A stretch of DNA of 64,000 nt, from the NCBI RefSeq assembly GCF_029784135.1, contig NC_073745.1, positions 65,339,210 through 65,403,209 on the forward strand, read 5' to 3'. The notes below the pieces were generated by a model that did not search any database, was not told the origin of the DNA, and saw only the letters and a program-made list of their open reading frames with translations. This document shows, piece after piece, positions 61,607 to 64,000 of the stretch. The stretch comes from Toxorhynchites rutilus septentrionalis (taxonomy: Eukaryota > Arthropoda > Insecta > Diptera > Culicidae). Made by a program: the position numbers and the translations under genes. Within the stretch, counting starts at the first letter, position 1, and every line of letters begins with the position of its first letter.

Positions 61607-62245
61607 CGAATTTACGTTGGATTTAAAACCAGATGGCGCAGCGAGTAAAATGAGGATGTTTTGTTTTTTTGGTATGAAATTCGTTCAAATTTTCTAGACA
61701 AATCAGAATTTATCTTCAAATTTCCCAGTTTCATGTATTCTTTCCACGCTGAAAAGATTAGAAAATAATCATTTTACAATGTGCTATGTATATTACGAGG
61801 AATGGCTTGTTATAAGTATTGTAACTTTAATTTTTTTCAACTAAGTAAACGATGAATGTTTTGCGCTAAAAATACTGCAAATCCTACTGGTATCGACCCC
61901 TACATAATCAATGATATCAGCCAATTTGATATGATATCGATTTCATCGCAATTATCCATAGTATCAATAGCCGGTATGCATTATCAAACTGAAAATTTTC
62001 GAAGATTATCTATGACTTTGGTCAAATCGCGTGTTGAAACCATCGTAAATATACAAAACTCCAACTTTCTTACCATATACTAACGACATTCAATGGCTGA
62101 AATGAATCTAAATTGAAATAAAATGAATAATCACAACCGAATCTTGCTTTTCAGTGCGTAAAATAAACAAACACTATCACTTTTGTGGTTCTGAGTTCTA
62201 ATGTAGATGTCGCATGAGCTGATTCAGCTTTGCGTAAATTCGTCA
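61607..62245. mobile_element. MITE family with 'acgaatttacg' ends, copy 2
   Basis: Inverted relative to the copy at 24672. It begins 'taacgaatttacgttgg' and ends 'tgcgtaaattcgtc'. It separates the copia gag part from the rest. Confidence 0.82.
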
Positions 62246-62249
62246 ATAG

Positions 62250-62570
62250 CTTCGATGCTCATCTCAGCCTTGTTCGCTGCAACTACGTTACCATTTGATG
62301 GCTTCAACTCCTTCAATAGTACCTTGTTATGTGAACCGTTGCTCCGGAATCGGAAAACCAATCGGTGTTGCTATTGGACTCGATGGATGACAAGACGATG
62401 CAGAAAGCTTTTTCCCACACAGCAGCAACGCGCCAATCCACTCATCCGAAATTTTGAATCCAATCCCGTTGAGTTGGTGAGCCGTCAAAGCTACTTCGTT
62501 GACGTATTCAAACATCGACGCACAGCTTCCCAGATCTGTCTTCACTAGTTTCCGCAGAAGTCCTACTACA
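62250..62570 (-). pseudogene. Ty1/copia gag fragment
   Basis: The minus strand reads 'KTDLGSCASMFEYVNEVALT' and 'AHQLNGIGFKISDEWIGALL', the conserved helical part of copia gag (UBN2-like), then 'NGNVVAANKAEM' in a shifted frame. It has the same strand as, and lies upstream of, the pol part at 58362-60140, so both probably belong to one element. Confidence 0.75.
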
Positions 62571-63109
62571 CTACAATAAAAAATGACAGATAAAATGACA
62601 CTTACACAAAAAAACACTCTTAAATTGTCATGTGGTATCATTTAAAATGGGCTTAACACTTTAGTTTCATCAAAAACAGTATTTCAAAAACGGGCATTTT
62701 TGCGTATTAATAGTGATTTTAATAGCCTGTTTTGGAAGTAATTTTAGGGCTATTGAAACAAATTTTTGGGTTAAAAAAGTAACAAGCATATAACGCGTAG
62801 AAATTTTATCTGTCGAATGAATTGTTTATCATACTATTTCGTTCAATTGTTTAGGAGCTATCAACACTCAAAATCTCGTTCGTTTTTGAAAGTTTGAACT
62901 TACACCCCAGTATAGAAATGAAAGACGTAGCCTTACGTCAAAGTAGTTTCACTGTGTTACCTTATAAACTTTTCAGCCGAACTGTTATAACTCATCATCA
63001 CAGGAAAACGGCTGATCAGATATGCGTTGTCTATATATTTTGTGAATTTGTCTTCGCCCAAATTAAAATTATAGAATACTATTTGAGATGATTTGGAAAA
63101 TTCGAAAAA
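62571..63109. other. Non-coding stretch
   Basis: Contains a partial 'gaaagacgtagccttacgtc' motif at about 62921, recalling the repeats at 5100 and 33660. No gene seen. Confidence 0.45.
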
Positions 63110-63369
63110 GGTATGCTCCCGTGGTCGAGTGGTTAGCGTCACACCTAACATGCCGGGGGTTCGGGTTCGATTCCCGTCGAAAGGATTTTTCGTCAAAGAA
63201 ATTTCCTCGGACTTACACTGTGATCACGCGTATTCTAGCACTTGCTACTCAGAAGGCTTTCTAGGCGTGTTACTCGGCATAGAAATCTCACCTAAGAACT
63301 AATAAAAATGACGCAAGACGGCGAAGTTCCTCTAGGAATGTTAGTGCCATTCAAGAAGAAAAAGAAGAA
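63110..63369 (+). mobile_element. tRNA-derived SINE of a third type
   Basis: Head 'ctcccgtggtcgagtggtta' (A box) and 'gggttcgggttcgattcccg' (B box), then a body ending in 'aagaagaaaaagaagaaaa'. Flanked by 'aaaattcgaaaaa' on both sides, a 13-bp target duplication. Confidence 0.85.
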
Positions 63370-63745
63370 AAATTCGAAAAAATGATTATGCACCTTTTTT
63401 TTGGCGATCTAACGTACAAATCTACACCTAGGCGGCGCTGCGGTGAAAGTGATGAAGGTTTTAAATTTTGCAATGTGAGTTTATGGGAGGTTTGTAGTTC
63501 TTTCCATAAATTACAATGTTATAATCATAAAAGATTATTTGATTGCGATGAGTTTGGAAGAAATTTAATTCAGCGTAATTTTATATATAACATGTTTTTT
63601 GTTTACCCCTTTCAGTGGTGAAAATGTATAAATATTGACAATGGTTGAATCAAAAAAAGAAATTCGAGGCCACAATCAAGAAACAAGTAGAAAAATTCAT
63701 GGTTCCTGCATGTGAGAACTACCTTGGAAAGCCCGGAAGTAAAAT
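63370..63745. other. Non-coding stretch
   Basis: A 79-codon frame at 63382-63621 has no recognised motif. Nothing else seen. Confidence 0.4.
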
Positions 63746-63749
63746 ATAC

Positions 63750-64000
63750 GTAATTTACTAATTTACGCGAAGCTGAATCAACTCAAGCGACACCTACATT
63801 AGAGCTCAGAACAACAAAAGTGATTATGTTTGTTGATTCTACGCACTGAAAATCGAGATTCGGTCGTGATTATTAATTTTATTTTTATTTAGATTTATTT
63901 GAACCATCAAATGTCGTCAGTATATGGTAAGAAAGTTAGGGCTCTGTATATTTACGATGGTTTCAACACGCGATTGGACCAAATCCATTGATAATCTTCG
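63750..64000. mobile_element. MITE family with 'acgaatttacg' ends, copy 3, cut by window end
   Basis: Starts 'ctaatttacgcgaagctgaa' and follows copy 1 (24672) closely, including 'gatggtttcaacacgcgatt', up to the last base of the window. Confidence 0.8.

Noticed and set aside
63113..63185. Possible tRNA gene
   Set aside because: It is the head of a SINE with an A-rich tail and target duplication.

Overview
The window looks like a piece of a culicine mosquito genome, probably Aedes. This is inferred from dipteran-style short introns, a Rngo-type Ddi1 gene that keeps its UBA domain, a holn1/CD2BP2 gene, tRNA-derived SINEs of the Feilai kind, and a very high load of nested transposable elements. 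No bacterial, phage or CRISPR feature is present.

Only five host loci stand out. (1) The 3' part of a C2H2 zinc-finger gene lies at 6586-7057 (+). (2) A complete Ddi1/Rngo gene lies at 7457-21614 (-). It has four exons; a 12.4-kb intron filled with transposons separates the terminal UBA exon from the protease exons. (3) and (4) Two paralogous zinc-finger genes lie at 30915-33271 and 39567-41657 (-). Nearly every finger sits on its own 84-nt exon with introns of about 56 nt, giving a 140-bp exon-intron repeat. The second copy has lost its start region, and a remnant of a third copy follows it. (5) A complete two-exon CD2BP2 homologue lies at 43256-44379 (+).

The rest is mostly mobile DNA. 1-4320 holds a broken Jockey/I-like LINE and the 3' end of another. 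The Ddi1 intron holds a SINE, a Tc1/mariner remnant, a Ty3/gypsy element whose 3' LTR was hit by a Harbinger-like element that was itself hit by an inverted copy of the same element, and an R1-like LINE. 22541-30653 is a chain of TIR elements and MITEs, including a 500-bp near-palindrome. 33660-39290 holds an inverted repeat pair and a dead mariner-like transposase.

From 45112 to 57785 there is a three-level nest. A TIR repeat rich in 'acgcgg' units contains a BEL/Pao element (45731-57668) whose gag carries a PHD finger. That element contains a young Ty3/gypsy element (49956-54478) with identical LTRs and a perfect 5-bp target duplication. 58362-62570 is one Ty1/copia element cut up by at least three later insertions, one of which contains a SINE. 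The window ends in a third copy of a MITE also seen at 24672 and 61607.

The most interesting host biology is the one-finger-per-exon zinc-finger pair: all internal exons are in phase, so finger number or order could change by exon skipping or by unequal crossover without breaking the frame. All calls rest on reading the sequence; no database search was run.
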